Below are positions 15,994 through 25,329 of a DNA stretch of 64,000 nucleotides, piece after piece; the first letter of the stretch is position 1, and every line of letters begins with the position of its first letter. The translations under genes and the position numbers were made by a program. The DNA is from an uncultured Croceitalea sp. (lineage in GTDB: Bacteria > Bacteroidota > Bacteroidia > Flavobacteriales > Flavobacteriaceae): contig CANMOV010000002.1 of the NCBI GenBank assembly GCA_947499565.1, positions 62,001 through 126,000 on the forward strand. Reading direction: 5' to 3'. Below the pieces are notes generated by a model. That model worked only from the letters and a program-made list of their open reading frames with translations. It was not told the DNA's origin and did not search any database.

Positions 15994-16920
15994 TTATTTT
16001 TTAATTAAAGATAAGGCTGTTTGCTTGTCTTTTAGAAGTTGCGCTTTTAATGCTTCTAAGGAATCAAACTTGTGTTCATCGCGTAAATGATGTAGTAGTT
16101 CCACCTTTAATTTTTTATCATAAAGGTCTTGGTTCAGGTCAAAGAAATGCACTTCAATACTTTTTTCTTTACCCTCCACAGTAGGGTTAAAACCAATATT
16201 CATCATTCCATAATAGGTTTCCCCTTCAATAGCGCTTTTTACTACATAAACCCCATTTTTCGGAATAAGTTTATAGGATTCTTTAATCTTAATATTTGCA
16301 GTTGGAAAAGCTAATTGTCTGCCCAAGCCTTTGCCTTTTTGTACAATGCCAGTAAGCATATAAGGATAACCTAAATATGAATTTGCTGTAACAATATCTG
16401 CTTGTTCCAGGGCGGTTCTAATTTTTGTGGAACTGACGGAAACTTCATCGACTTCTTGCGCAGATATTTCTTCAACTTCAAAATCTAAGGTATTTCCAAA
16501 AGCAATTAAGTCATTTATATTGGCATTTCTGTTCCTTCCAAAGCGATGATCATAGCCAATAATAATCTTTTTTGCCTTTAACTGATTCACCAAAATATCC
16601 CTGACAAATTCTATAGCAGACAACCTTGAAAATTCTTTTGTAAAGGGGTGTACAATACTATAGTCTAGCCCTAAACCCTGTAAAATTTCTATTTTTTCAT
16701 CTAGAGTATTTAAGAGCTTAATATTGCTCTCTTTTTGTAAAACCATTCTAGGGTGCGGAAAAAAGGTGACCAAAACGGAATTTAAATTTGCTTGTTTGGC
16801 ATTATTTATGAGGCGTTCCAGTATTTGGCGATGTCCAACATGCACACCATCAAAGGTGCCAATTGTTATCGCTGTGGGAAGTGTATCTTTGAATTTAGAA
16901 ATTCCTTGGACTGTTACCAC
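15994..16920 (-). CDS. ribF: Bifunctional riboflavin kinase/FAD synthetase
   Basis: 308 residues from a GTG at 16918-16920. The N-terminal FAD synthetase nucleotidyltransferase domain shows TIGTFDGVHVGHR and the C-terminal flavokinase domain shows GKGLGRQLAFPTANI and YGMMNIGFNPTV. It phosphorylates riboflavin to FMN and adenylylates FMN to FAD. The length and domain order are typical. It is divergent from the metalloprotease gene across 52 bp and directly abuts the downstream HTTM gene. Confidence 0.95.
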   Translation of the reverse strand: MVTVQGISKFKDTLPTAITIGTFDGVHVGHRQILERLINNAKQANLNSVLVTFFPHPRMVLQKESNIKLLNTLDEKIEILQGLGLDYSIVHPFTKEFSRLSAIEFVRDILVNQLKAKKIIIGYDHRFGRNRNANINDLIAFGNTLDFEVEEISAQEVDEVSVSSTKIRTALEQADIVTANSYLGYPYMLTGIVQKGKGLGRQLAFPTANIKIKESYKLIPKNGVYVVKSAIEGETYYGMMNIGFNPTVEGKEKSIEVHFFDLNQDLYDKKLKVELLHHLRDEHKFDSLEALKAQLLKDKQTALSLIKK

Positions 16921-16972
16921 TAGATGCTAAAAATAAAAAGGCTTAAATTTATGAACTGCTTATGCCCTTAGA

Positions 16973-19900
16973 ATGAGAGCTAAATTACATTTTGTTTTAT
17001 CAATATCCATATTTTTTATTGCCTTTTCTGGATGGTCTCAGGATGGTTATTGGAAATCTATTGCCGCAAATGAAGAAGACCAAATAATATCCGCTTCAGA
17101 AAAATCTTCGGTATTTAATTTTGAAGAAGTTGTTTTTAAACAAAGATTAGATGAAGGATTAAAAAAGGAGACACAACAACTAATTTATTTTCCCGAGGCT
17201 TCAGGAAAAATTATTGGTTTTAAGGTTGAAGAAACTCCGGTTTTCCACCCAATTCTTGCAGCAAAATATCCTAAGATAAAATCGTATACTGGCTGGAGTC
17301 CAGATAAAAAACATAAAATTCGTTTTAGTTCCTCTCCAAAAGGGATTCAGGGGATGCTGGTTTCAGTTGATGATGATACCAAAGCTACTTTTATTGAAAA
17401 AAGGAAAAGTTCAGAAGCATATATAGCCTACCAAGGAAGGAGTAGAAAAACACATAAAGATGGTTTTGTTTGTAAGACGGATGATTTTCAAAAAAGCAGT
17501 ATTTCTGGTGGTGGCATTTCTAAAGCATTAGTGGATGACCAAACCTTGCGAACTTATCGCATTGCCGTTTCAGCTACTGGAGAATACACACAATATCATG
17601 GGGGCACTGTCGCGGATGCGCTTGCTGCCATAAATGCAACCCTTACTAGAGTAAATGAGGTTTTTGAAACTGATTTAAGTGTGCATTTGCAATTAGTTCC
17701 TAATAACGATTTGGTGATTTTTACCGACCCAAATACAGACCCTTATACTGGTAATTTAAATGCGCAAGCACAGAGCACCTTAACGGCTACAATAGGAGAA
17801 GCTAATTATGATGTTGGGCATGTATTTCAAAATGCTGCAAATAACGGAAATGCAGGTTTTATAGGTTCTGTATGTTCTGATAATAGAAAGGGAAGCGCTT
17901 TTTCATCTGGTGTAGACCCCCAAGGAGATTTATTTGATATCGATTTTGTAGCCCATGAGTTGGGACATCAATTTGGCGCAAATCATACATGGTCATTTGA
18001 GAGCGAAGATACAGGTGTACAGGCAGAGCCTGCTAGCGGAACTACGATTATGGGCTACGCAGGAATTGTAGAAGGAAATAATGTTGAACCTAATGGGGAC
18101 GACTATTTTCATTACCATAGCATTTTGCAAATTACAACGTACTTGCAGAGTACTAGCTGTGGACAAACAGCTTCTTTAACAAATTCACCACCAGTTATAA
18201 GTCCAGTGCCTAATTATACGATTCCAAAAGGAACAGCTTTTGTGCTAGATGCTGATGTTACGGATGCGGATACTGGTGATGTTTTAACCTATACTTGGGA
18301 ACAAATAGATGATGGTGTTGTGGTTACGAGCACTTTTGGACCTGAAAATGCAAGCGGGGCAAATTTTAGATCTAAAAAGCCAACGACAAATACAGAAAGG
18401 TATTTTCCAAGATTGTCAAGTATTGTTCAAGGAAACCTAACTCAGACAAATCCGGCAGAAAGTTCGGCTTGGGAAACAGTTGCCACTATTGAGCGGGAAT
18501 TTAATTTTGCTTTTACTGCCAGAGATAATGCTACTGGGGGAGGCCAAGTGTCTTCAGAATTAACCCAAGTAAATACTGTTAACGCCGCTGGACCCTTTGT
18601 GGTGACTTCACAAACAACCAATGAAGTTTACCAAGCAGGAAGCATTCAAACAATTACTTGGGATGTTGCTAATACAGATAAGGCTCCCATTAATGCCCAA
18701 TCTGTGACTATTTTATTATCGCTAGATGGTGGGGCAACTTTTCCACTGGTAATAGCAGATAATATCCCTAATTCAGGTACTGCCCAAGTTCAATTGCCTG
18801 GTGATGCTACAACTGCTGCTAGAATAATGGTAAAAGCTTCAGATAATATTTTCTTAGCGGTAAATACATCAAACTTCACTATCCAAGAATCTCAGGTAGT
18901 TTTAAACTTTCAGGAAATAGCTTTTGAAACCTGCCAGCCAAACGACATAATAGTTCCCTTTACATTAGAAACGTATGCTGGTTTTAATGAGGAAGTAACT
19001 TTTAGTGCCATGAACATGCCTTCGGGGCTTGTAGCTAATTTTTCTCCAACTAGCGCAACGGGAAATAATACCGCTGTCACAGCAACTTTTTCAAATACAG
19101 GAAGTGTAGCAGTAGGTAATTATCCAATACTAATTAGAGGTACAGCTACAGGACTTATGGTTGAGAATACCATTAATCTAAATGTATATAACGCGAGTTT
19201 TAGTGATGTTACTTTACTTTTGCCAAGTGATTTAGAAACGAATACACGTGTTAATCCACAATTAGAATGGGAAGCTAATCCAAATAATACGCAGTATGAT
19301 ATTGAAATTGCAACAGATTTAGCTTTTACTACAATTGTTGAATCTGCCACAGTTGATTTTGAATTCTACCAAACCAGTAATTTGCTTTCAGAGACAAATT
19401 ATTTTTGGAGGGTAAGACCAAGGAATAATTGTGGAGTAGGTACTTTTGGAATTCCTTTTAGTTTTACGACATCTCCAATAACATGCACTAATATAGATGG
19501 TAGGGGATTGCCAATAGAAATCTCAAATGGGAATGCTTCAACAATTACGTCTACTATAAGCGTATTGCAGGATTTGCCTATAGCAGATTTGGATGTAAAT
19601 TTAGAAATCTCGCACTCTTTTTTAGAGGATTTGATTATTACACTTACGTCGCCTTCTGGAACTACAATTACACTTTTATCCAAAAATTGTGGAAGTCGTA
19701 ATGATATAAATGCAGTTTTTGATGATGATGGGATTACACTTAGTTGTGCAGGTGCTTCACCAACAATTAACGGAACAATTAAACCATTAGGCTCTTTGAG
19801 TTCCTTTAATGGTGAATCTTCTCTTGGAGACTGGATACTACAAATTGAAGATACTGCAAATGGAGATGGCGGTTCGCTAGACTCTTTTGCATTGGCAATT

Positions 19901-20743
19901 TGTGTTGAAGGAATTTTAAGACCCGATGATGATGAAGATGGAGTGTTTGATGATGGAGATGATTTATGTTTAGGAACACCAAAAGGAGTTGAAGTAGACG
20001 TTACGGGGTGCCCGATATATAGGTTTGCTGCAGCTAATTTTAATATCAAAGTGCAAAGTGAGTCTTGCCGCAACAATAACGATGGTTCTATTGAAATTGA
20101 AGCCGTAGATGATGCTATTTCTTATACTGCCACTTTGGTAGGAGATAACGGTAGTTTTAATGGAGATTTTATGGATTCCTTCCTCTTTGAAAATCTTTTG
20201 GGGGGCAATTACAGATTATGTATCACCGGGACTAACGCAGGAATTACCTATGAGGAAAGTTGCTTTGATATCCTTGTTGGAGAGCCAGATGTTTTGGCCG
20301 TTGCATCAGCACTAGTAGAAAACTCCTTGCAAGCAGTTATAAGTCTTGGGGGCGGTACTTTATATAATGTAGAGGTAAATGGTGTAGTAACACAAACGGA
20401 AAATGCTGAAATAACAGTTACGCTACAACCCGGTATAAATGAGCTTAAAGTTTTTACAAACCTTCCCTGCCAAGGTAGTTTTAAGGAGTCCTTGTTTGTA
20501 GCTACTTCACCCATTATTTATCCAAACCCTGTTGAAGAAAAGCTAAATATTTTTTTAAATCAAGAGTTGGAAAATGTGGACGTACAACTATTTGATATTA
20601 ACGGACGTTTAGTATATAAAAGACTAGAAAATGGTGATGAGCAAAACCTAGAGCTAGGTTTTGAAACCTTTCCTGTTGGGGTTTATTTTTTAAGAATTAC
20701 AGGAAGAAATTTTAAGGAAGAATTTAAGGTGTTGAAAAAATGA
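16973..20743 (+). CDS. Secreted reprolysin-like zinc metalloprotease with P-domain and T9SS sorting domain
   Basis: 1256 residues, ATG at 16973. A signal peptide (about 1-22, ending FSGWSQ) is followed by a propeptide-like region and a metzincin catalytic domain. The zinc site HELGHQFGANHTW starts at His328, with the Met-turn likely in TIMGYAG. Then come Ig/fibronectin-like modules (about 400-835), a proprotein-convertase P-domain (about 838-980), a short Asp-rich thrombospondin type 3-like Ca2+ segment (about 982-1012) and a type A T9SS C-terminal domain (about 1180-1256, IYPNPVEEKLNIF ... GVYFLRITG). It is predicted to be exported by the type IX system and attached to or released from the cell surface. 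The stop codon overlaps the next gene's ATG. Confidence 0.93.
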   Translation: MRAKLHFVLSISIFFIAFSGWSQDGYWKSIAANEEDQIISASEKSSVFNFEEVVFKQRLDEGLKKETQQLIYFPEASGKIIGFKVEETPVFHPILAAKYPKIKSYTGWSPDKKHKIRFSSSPKGIQGMLVSVDDDTKATFIEKRKSSEAYIAYQGRSRKTHKDGFVCKTDDFQKSSISGGGISKALVDDQTLRTYRIAVSATGEYTQYHGGTVADALAAINATLTRVNEVFETDLSVHLQLVPNNDLVIFTDPNTDPYTGNLNAQAQSTLTATIGEANYDVGHVFQNAANNGNAGFIGSVCSDNRKGSAFSSGVDPQGDLFDIDFVAHELGHQFGANHTWSFESEDTGVQAEPASGTTIMGYAGIVEGNNVEPNGDDYFHYHSILQITTYLQSTSCGQTASLTNSPPVISPVPNYTIPKGTAFVLDADVTDADTGDVLTYTWEQIDDGVVVTSTFGPENASGANFRSKKPTTNTERYFPRLSSIVQGNLTQTNPAESSAWETVATIEREFNFAFTARDNATGGGQVSSELTQVNTVNAAGPFVVTSQTTNEVYQAGSIQTITWDVANTDKAPINAQSVTILLSLDGGATFPLVIADNIPNSGTAQVQLPGDATTAARIMVKASDNIFLAVNTSNFTIQESQVVLNFQEIAFETCQPNDIIVPFTLETYAGFNEEVTFSAMNMPSGLVANFSPTSATGNNTAVTATFSNTGSVAVGNYPILIRGTATGLMVENTINLNVYNASFSDVTLLLPSDLETNTRVNPQLEWEANPNNTQYDIEIATDLAFTTIVESATVDFEFYQTSNLLSETNYFWRVRPRNNCGVGTFGIPFSFTTSPITCTNIDGRGLPIEISNGNASTITSTISVLQDLPIADLDVNLEISHSFLEDLIITLTSPSGTTITLLSKNCGSRNDINAVFDDDGITLSCAGASPTINGTIKPLGSLSSFNGESSLGDWILQIEDTANGDGGSLDSFALAICVEGILRPDDDEDGVFDDGDDLCLGTPKGVEVDVTGCPIYRFAAANFNIKVQSESCRNNNDGSIEIEAVDDAISYTATLVGDNGSFNGDFMDSFLFENLLGGNYRLCITGTNAGITYEESCFDILVGEPDVLAVASALVENSLQAVISLGGGTLYNVEVNGVVTQTENAEITVTLQPGINELKVFTNLPCQGSFKESLFVATSPIIYPNPVEEKLNIFLNQELENVDVQLFDINGRLVYKRLENGDEQNLELGFETFPVGVYFLRITGRNFKEEFKVLKK

Positions 20744-21423
20744 AATTGAAGTATTTTTCTTTTGTGTTATTGGTAATCTTTATTGCATGTAAAAAGGACA
20801 AAGCACCCAAGTCTCCTGAAGGTGCGCTACTTGTTTTTCCATTGCAGAATTCGGAATGTACTACGGGTACCAGTGTTAATGAAACTTTAAGCCAGGTTAC
20901 GTTTGAGTGGCAACCTTCTGCCAATACAGAACTCTATGCGTTAAGTGTGGTTAATTTAAATACCAATACCCCTCAGACCATTACTACAGCCTCAACTTCG
21001 GCCAGTTTATCAATTGAAAAAGGCGCACCATATTCATGGACGGTGATTTCTTCTAATTCTAGCTCAGATATTACTGCAACTAGTGAAAATTGGTTGTTTT
21101 ATAATGCAGGGCCTCAAATTAATTACGCTCCGTTTCCTGCGCAAATAATTTTTCCAGCATCCGGAAGTACAGTGCAAGCCAATGAGGCAAATCAGATAAC
21201 ACTGAGTTGGATGGGAACAGATGTTGAAGATGATATTGTAAGTTTTGAAATATATTTTTCTGAACAAAACCCACCAGCTAGCTTACTTCAAACTACAGAT
21301 GCTACTACCATGGAACTAAATGTTAATGTAATATCTGGAAACACCTATTATTGGAGAATTATCACTACAGATGAAACTGGAAATACGTCAGATTCTGGTG
21401 TTTATGATTTTAAGATTTTATAG
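20740..21423 (+). CDS. Surface lipoprotein with two fibronectin-like modules
   Basis: 227 residues, with the ATG overlapping the stop of the metalloprotease gene (ATGA). A lipoprotein signal with lipobox IACK puts the lipidated Cys near residue 16. The mature part holds two modules of about 90 residues with the shape of Bacteroidota fibronectin III-like repeats (VTFEWQPSANTELYALSVVN; ITLSWMGTDVEDDIVSFEIYF) ending in YYWRIITTDETGNTSDS. The overlap implies translational coupling, so it may anchor or assist the protease. It converges on pth with only 2 bp between the stop codons. Confidence 0.8.
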   Translation: MKLKYFSFVLLVIFIACKKDKAPKSPEGALLVFPLQNSECTTGTSVNETLSQVTFEWQPSANTELYALSVVNLNTNTPQTITTASTSASLSIEKGAPYSWTVISSNSSSDITATSENWLFYNAGPQINYAPFPAQIIFPASGSTVQANEANQITLSWMGTDVEDDIVSFEIYFSEQNPPASLLQTTDATTMELNVNVISGNTYYWRIITTDETGNTSDSGVYDFKIL

Positions 21424-21425
21424 GC

Positions 21426-22055
21426 TTAAGAACCATTAAATTGGTTCATTGTATTTTGAACTCCGGCAAAAACAAATGAACGAATAAGCTCACAAGATTT
21501 TTTATACCGTTCTGGTAGCGCTTTACGCTCTTCCTCATTCCATTCGCCAAGAACATAATCAACCTGCTTTCCTTTGCCAAAATCTGCACCAACCCCAAAA
21601 CGAAAACGATTGTATTTTGTGGTTTGCAGCATATTCTGCGTGTCCTTTAGTCCATTATGACCTCCATCGCTACCTTTAGTTTTTGCGCGTATAGTACCAA
21701 AAGGTAAATTAATATCATCGGTAATTACAAGAATATTTTCTAATGGAATTTTTTCTTTATCCATCCAATATCTTATGGCTTTGCCACTCAAATTCATGTA
21801 TGTAGAAGGTTTAATACAAAGCACACTTCTTCCTTTGTGTTTAAAAGTTGCAATAGCTGCCAATTTAGCATCTTCGAAAATAAAATTTTCACTTTCTGCT
21901 AATGCGTCTAAAATCTTAAAGCCAATATTATGGCGTGTATTTTCATACTTATCGCCAATATTCCCTAATCCAACTACTAAAAACTTTTTCATTAAATCAG
22001 TCTCATTTAGGATTTGACTTTCTGTTTTAAAAATGGACTTTAACCACTTTAGCAT
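21426..22055 (-). CDS. pth: Peptidyl-tRNA hydrolase
   Basis: 209 residues from the ATG at 22053-22055; another ATG at 22088 would add 11 residues, and one further in gives the bare Pth domain. The N-terminal extension (MLKWLKSIFK...) is common in flavobacterial Pth. The catalytic His is in NTRHNIGF, with PSTYMNLSG and GGHNGLKD completing the active site. The enzyme recycles peptidyl-tRNAs released from stalled ribosomes. It follows rplY, a widely conserved bacterial order. Confidence 0.93.
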   Translation of the reverse strand: MLKWLKSIFKTESQILNETDLMKKFLVVGLGNIGDKYENTRHNIGFKILDALAESENFIFEDAKLAAIATFKHKGRSVLCIKPSTYMNLSGKAIRYWMDKEKIPLENILVITDDINLPFGTIRAKTKGSDGGHNGLKDTQNMLQTTKYNRFRFGVGADFGKGKQVDYVLGEWNEEERKALPERYKKSCELIRSFVFAGVQNTMNQFNGS

Positions 22056-22144
22056 TTGCTTTGTATTTATCCAAAAATACAAAAGCATCCAAAATCAAGT
22101 TTTACAACTCAATTATGAATGCTTTTAATATTATAAAATTAAAT

Positions 22145-22792
22145 TTATTCAGCGCTTTCAGCAGCAGGAGCTTCTGCTGGTGCATCACCACCTTCAGCAC
22201 CTTCTTCTCCTTCTCCTTCTTCATCTTCCTCCTCATCTTCAACAGCATTACGAGATGCTTTTACTTGAACAACAGCGGTACTATCTGGGTGAAGAATAGT
22301 GAAATCGTCATTTAAAAGAGTTTCAACTGCAATGGTACCTCCAATTTTAAGTTTAGAGATGTCAATTGTGATAAAATCAGGTAATAAATCTGGTAAAGCT
22401 TTAATAGAAAGTTTTCTTTTTCTAAACAACAAACGCCCACCATTTTTTACTCCTGGAGAATTCCCTTCTAAGCGAACCGGAATTCTCATAGTAACAGCTT
22501 TGTCTGCAAACAACTGATAGAAATCAATATGCAAGATTTTATCTGTCACTGGGTGAAACTGAATGTCTTGTAAAACGGCTTTAAATGTTTCGCCACCTTC
22601 CAACTCAATTACAGCTGTATATGCGTTAGGGGTGTACACTAATTTTTTGAACGCTAGTTCATTTGCTGAAAAGTGTAATGGTTTTTCCCCTCCGTACAGT
22701 ACGCAAGGGACCTTTCCAGCATTACGTAAGGCTTTGGTAGAAACCTTGCCCACGCTTTCTCTTTGGGATCCTTTGATAGTAATTGACTTCAT
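22145..22792 (-). CDS. rplY: 50S ribosomal protein L25/general stress protein Ctc
   Basis: 215 residues, ATG at 22790-22792. An L25 5S-rRNA-binding domain (about 1-95; [25 protein letters not shown]) is followed by the TL5/Ctc C-terminal beta domain (to about 180). The tail of about 35 residues is very rich in Glu, Ala and Gly. The acidic tail is usual in flavobacterial Ctc. It lies between prs and pth, the conserved gene order. Confidence 0.95.
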   Translation of the reverse strand: MKSITIKGSQRESVGKVSTKALRNAGKVPCVLYGGEKPLHFSANELAFKKLVYTPNAYTAVIELEGGETFKAVLQDIQFHPVTDKILHIDFYQLFADKAVTMRIPVRLEGNSPGVKNGGRLLFRKRKLSIKALPDLLPDFITIDISKLKIGGTIAVETLLNDDFTILHPDSTAVVQVKASRNAVEDEEEDEEGEGEEGAEGGDAPAEAPAAESAE

Positions 22793-22809
22793 TATATATA
22801 TTAATTTAT

Positions 22810-23751
22810 TTACATTAAAAATTTTGATGATATAGAGGTGTTATGGTGCACACGATGCATTACGTCTGCGAAGAGATCTGCACAACTCAATACCTTTACT
22901 TTATCACTTTTTACTTCACTAGGAATAGAATCTGTTATAATTAATTCTTTTAATTGTGAGTTTTCAATCTTTTCATAAGCGTTACCAGAAAGTAGTCCAT
23001 GTGTTGTTATCGCACGAACACTTAGAGCGCCTCTTTCCATCATTAAATCAGCTGCTTTCGTTAATGTTCCGGCAGTATCTACCATATCATCCACAAGTAC
23101 AACATTCTTTCCTTTAACATCTCCAATTAACTCCATGTGAGAAATCACATTTGCTTTTGCACGTTGCTTGTAACAAATAACAACATCACTTTCTAAAGCT
23201 TTAGAATAGGCATAAGCTCTTTTAGAACCACCCATATCTGGCGAAGCAACACAAAGATTATTTAACTCCAAATCCTTTAAATAAGGAAGGAAAAGGGTAG
23301 ATGCAAACAGGTGATCTACGGGTTTTTCAAAGAAACCTTGGATTTGGTCTGCATGCAAGTCCATTGTAATAATGCGGGTTGCACCAGCAGCTTCCAACAT
23401 CTTGGCAACTAACTTTGCTGCTATAGGAACTCTTGGCTTATCTTTTCTGTCTTGTCTTGCCCAACCAAAATAGGGCATTACAGCGGTAATGTGTCTTGCT
23501 GAAGCACGCTTAGCAGCATCAATCATCAACAACATTTCCATTAAATTCTCTGAGCTTGGATTTGTAGATCCAATGATAAAAATTCGTGTTCCGCGAATAG
23601 ACTCTTCAAAAGAAGGTTGAAATTCGCCATCGCTATATCTAGAGAATATAACCTTACCTAATTCAGCACCATAAGAAGCTGCAATTTTCTCGCCTAAAGC
23701 AGTACTCTGTGTACAAGCAAAAATTTTAGGTTCCGGAACTTGATAAGACAT
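22810..23751 (-). CDS. prs: Ribose-phosphate pyrophosphokinase
   Basis: 313 residues, ATG at 23749-23751, the usual length. The PRPP-binding loop [15 protein letters not shown], the ATP-binding segment [21 protein letters not shown] and the N-terminal [19 protein letters not shown] are all present. It makes PRPP for nucleotide, histidine and NAD synthesis. The rplY gene follows 17 bp downstream. The gene diverges from tRNA-Leu. Confidence 0.97.
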   Translation of the reverse strand: MSYQVPEPKIFACTQSTALGEKIAASYGAELGKVIFSRYSDGEFQPSFEESIRGTRIFIIGSTNPSSENLMEMLLMIDAAKRASARHITAVMPYFGWARQDRKDKPRVPIAAKLVAKMLEAAGATRIITMDLHADQIQGFFEKPVDHLFASTLFLPYLKDLELNNLCVASPDMGGSKRAYAYSKALESDVVICYKQRAKANVISHMELIGDVKGKNVVLVDDMVDTAGTLTKAADLMMERGALSVRAITTHGLLSGNAYEKIENSQLKELIITDSIPSEVKSDKVKVLSCADLFADVMHRVHHNTSISSKFLM

Positions 23752-23852
23752 TATAATTAATTAGCGTTGAGCTTTTTAAAGCTAGTTTCTTTTAAGGAGG
23801 TGCAAATTTAAAAATTAATCTCGGTTGCTAAAGGATAATTGTATGAATTTTA

Positions 23853-23883
23853 GTTTTTACAATAAAATTATTTTTTAGATTTG
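23853..23883 (+). promoter_or_regulatory. Predicted promoter of tRNA-Leu
   Basis: TAGATTTG at 23876-23883 matches the Bacteroidota -7 consensus TAnnTTTG exactly. A T-rich -33 region (GTTTTTA) lies about 19 bp upstream. The -7 box ends 22 bp before the mature tRNA 5' end. Confidence 0.6.
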
Positions 23884-23905
23884 CAGTCCGTTTCAAAGTT
23901 TGAAT

Positions 23906-23986
23906 GCTCGAGTGGCGGAACTGGTAGACGCGCTGGATTCAAAATCCAGTTCCTTTGGAGTGTGGGTTCGATTCCCACCTCGAGTA
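23906..23986 (+). tRNA. tRNA-Leu (anticodon CAA)
   Basis: The cloverleaf is complete: acceptor GCTCGAG pairing with CTCGAGT (one G-T pair at the end), D-arm with GTGGCGGAACTGGTAGACGC, anticodon stem CTGGA/TCCAG with loop TTCAAAA (anticodon CAA), a short variable arm, and T-arm GTGGGTTCGATTCCCAC. The discriminator is A and CCA is not encoded. It reads UUG codons. Confidence 0.96.
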
Positions 23987-23998
23987 CTTAAAGGAAAA

Positions 23999-24026
23999 GC
24001 CGAGACGTCATATCTCGGCTTTTTTA
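23999..24026 (+). terminator. Intrinsic terminator after tRNA-Leu
   Basis: A 7-bp stem GCCGAGA / TCTCGGC (23999-24005 with 24013-24019), with a 7-nt loop, is followed by a run of seven T. Confidence 0.9.
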
Positions 24027-24030
24027 TTTT

Positions 24031-24050
24031 GGTACAACATAGGTACAACA
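24031..24050. repeat. Pair of 9-bp direct repeats next to tRNA-Leu
   Basis: GGTACAACA occurs at 24031-24039 and again at 24042-24050, a spacing of one helical turn. Such repeats beside a tRNA gene could be arm-type binding sites left from an integrated element; no integrase is present nearby. The remaining DNA up to 24270 (about 220 bp) holds no recognisable gene. Confidence 0.5.
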
Positions 24051-24270
24051 ATCCTTAAGTTTTAATAATTATATTAAATAAGTGCATTTGATGGTATTTG
24101 TTGATAAAACAATGCCCTATGATGGACGGGACTCGAACTTTTTCCTAAAGCACCCTACGTGCAGGGTCTGTCAAGGGGTAGGTTTTAGAACTCACCGCAA
24201 GGCTCACCTTTTAACAAAGTTTAACATTTTAAATTTAATTTCACAAAGCCATAAGTTAGATAATAGCCGA

Positions 24271-25200
24271 TTACCATTTAACTTTAGAAGAAGAACTTCG
24301 TCTATTTTTTTCGTTCGTGTAAATTCCAACAATTCCTTTCATAAATGCTCCAGGAAAAACCCCTTCATGCTGCTCTCCTTCTAACACATCCAAATGAATT
24401 TTAAGATTTTTTGACCCCATCGCGTTTATGGCATTTACCAAAACATATAAATCGGTAATCAAACCGAATCGTTCTTCGTCTTCTCCTACTGCAAAGTACA
24501 CCCTAACCTCTTTATCATAATTTTCCAGGTTTATATTTTGTAATTGTCTCATTACATAGCGTTCATGTCTTTTTTTAAACCAATCGTCCCACCATAATGA
24601 CGGACTAATAATTATATATCTGTTGAATAAGTTTGGCCGTGTAAGAAAAGAATGGACCGCAGCCAAGCCACTCATTGATTTGCCAATAAGCACCCGATCC
24701 TCGCTAACCTCAAAGTTATCCTCAATGAAAGGGATAAGTTCTCCTTTTAGTACTTCTAGGAAAGCATCACATTCACCGGAATCTTTGTATTCAGTTGCTT
24801 TATTGGCTAAAAAATGATTTTCGGTTGGGACAAAATTTGTAGGCGTATAATCCCTGATTCGATTTAATTCTTTGGGAATGCCGTCCGTTTCATTTTGGTA
24901 TCCAACCCCTATAAAGTAAGCTGCAGGGTGATAGTTAAAATACTCAAAGTTACTCGTCATTGCAGAAGAAGGAACAAATAGTCGTAAAGGGTCTAAAAAA
25001 TAAAAACTGGATGCTTTTTCTCCTTCTTCTGGTGCTATCAAAGGAGGACGCACATAAATTCTGTAGTTTATGCCATTCTCTGAAGTTGGAAGATCATAAA
25101 CTTGAACTTTAAACGGAAACTCAAACACTTTTGGGGAAGCAATTTGGGCATTGCCAATTGAAAAAGCCCCTAAAAGTAGGACCACTATTAATTTTTTCAT
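24271..25200 (-). CDS. Secreted alpha/beta-hydrolase (esterase D/Fes-like)
   Basis: 309 residues, ATG at 25198-25200, signal peptide ending GNAQ at about residue 19. The alpha/beta-hydrolase nucleophile elbow is GKSMSG with Ser175, in the context RVLIGKSMSGLAAVHSFL. An acid in YFAVGEDEE and a His in GEQHEGVFP complete a plausible catalytic triad. This is the putative esterase family related to IroE/Fes and feruloyl esterases, acting in the periplasm. It is the first accessory gene after tRNA-Leu, reading toward it, 129 bp downstream of an S41 peptidase gene. Confidence 0.85.
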   Translation of the reverse strand: MKKLIVVLLLGAFSIGNAQIASPKVFEFPFKVQVYDLPTSENGINYRIYVRPPLIAPEEGEKASSFYFLDPLRLFVPSSAMTSNFEYFNYHPAAYFIGVGYQNETDGIPKELNRIRDYTPTNFVPTENHFLANKATEYKDSGECDAFLEVLKGELIPFIEDNFEVSEDRVLIGKSMSGLAAVHSFLTRPNLFNRYIIISPSLWWDDWFKKRHERYVMRQLQNINLENYDKEVRVYFAVGEDEERFGLITDLYVLVNAINAMGSKNLKIHLDVLEGEQHEGVFPGAFMKGIVGIYTNEKNRRSSSSKVKW

Positions 25201-25329
25201 TTTGTGAATTTGATAAATTATTACACATTAAAGAATCAAAAAATGGATATAGGTTACATATCGTGATAGCCTTAAGCTGGGGCACAAGACCTTAATATTA
25301 AAAACTCCCTTTATCTTAAATAAAAAACG

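Noticed and set aside
19399-20076. 225-residue antisense ORF inside the metalloprotease gene
   Set aside because: Overlaps conserved P-domain coding sequence and has the Ser/Pro-rich composition of an antisense shadow.
24128-24138. GGGACTCGAAC, the complement of a tRNA T-loop (GTTCGAGTCCC)
   Set aside because: No matching 5' T-stem, no anticodon arm and no match to the nearby tRNA-Leu 3' end; too short to claim a tRNA fragment or attR.
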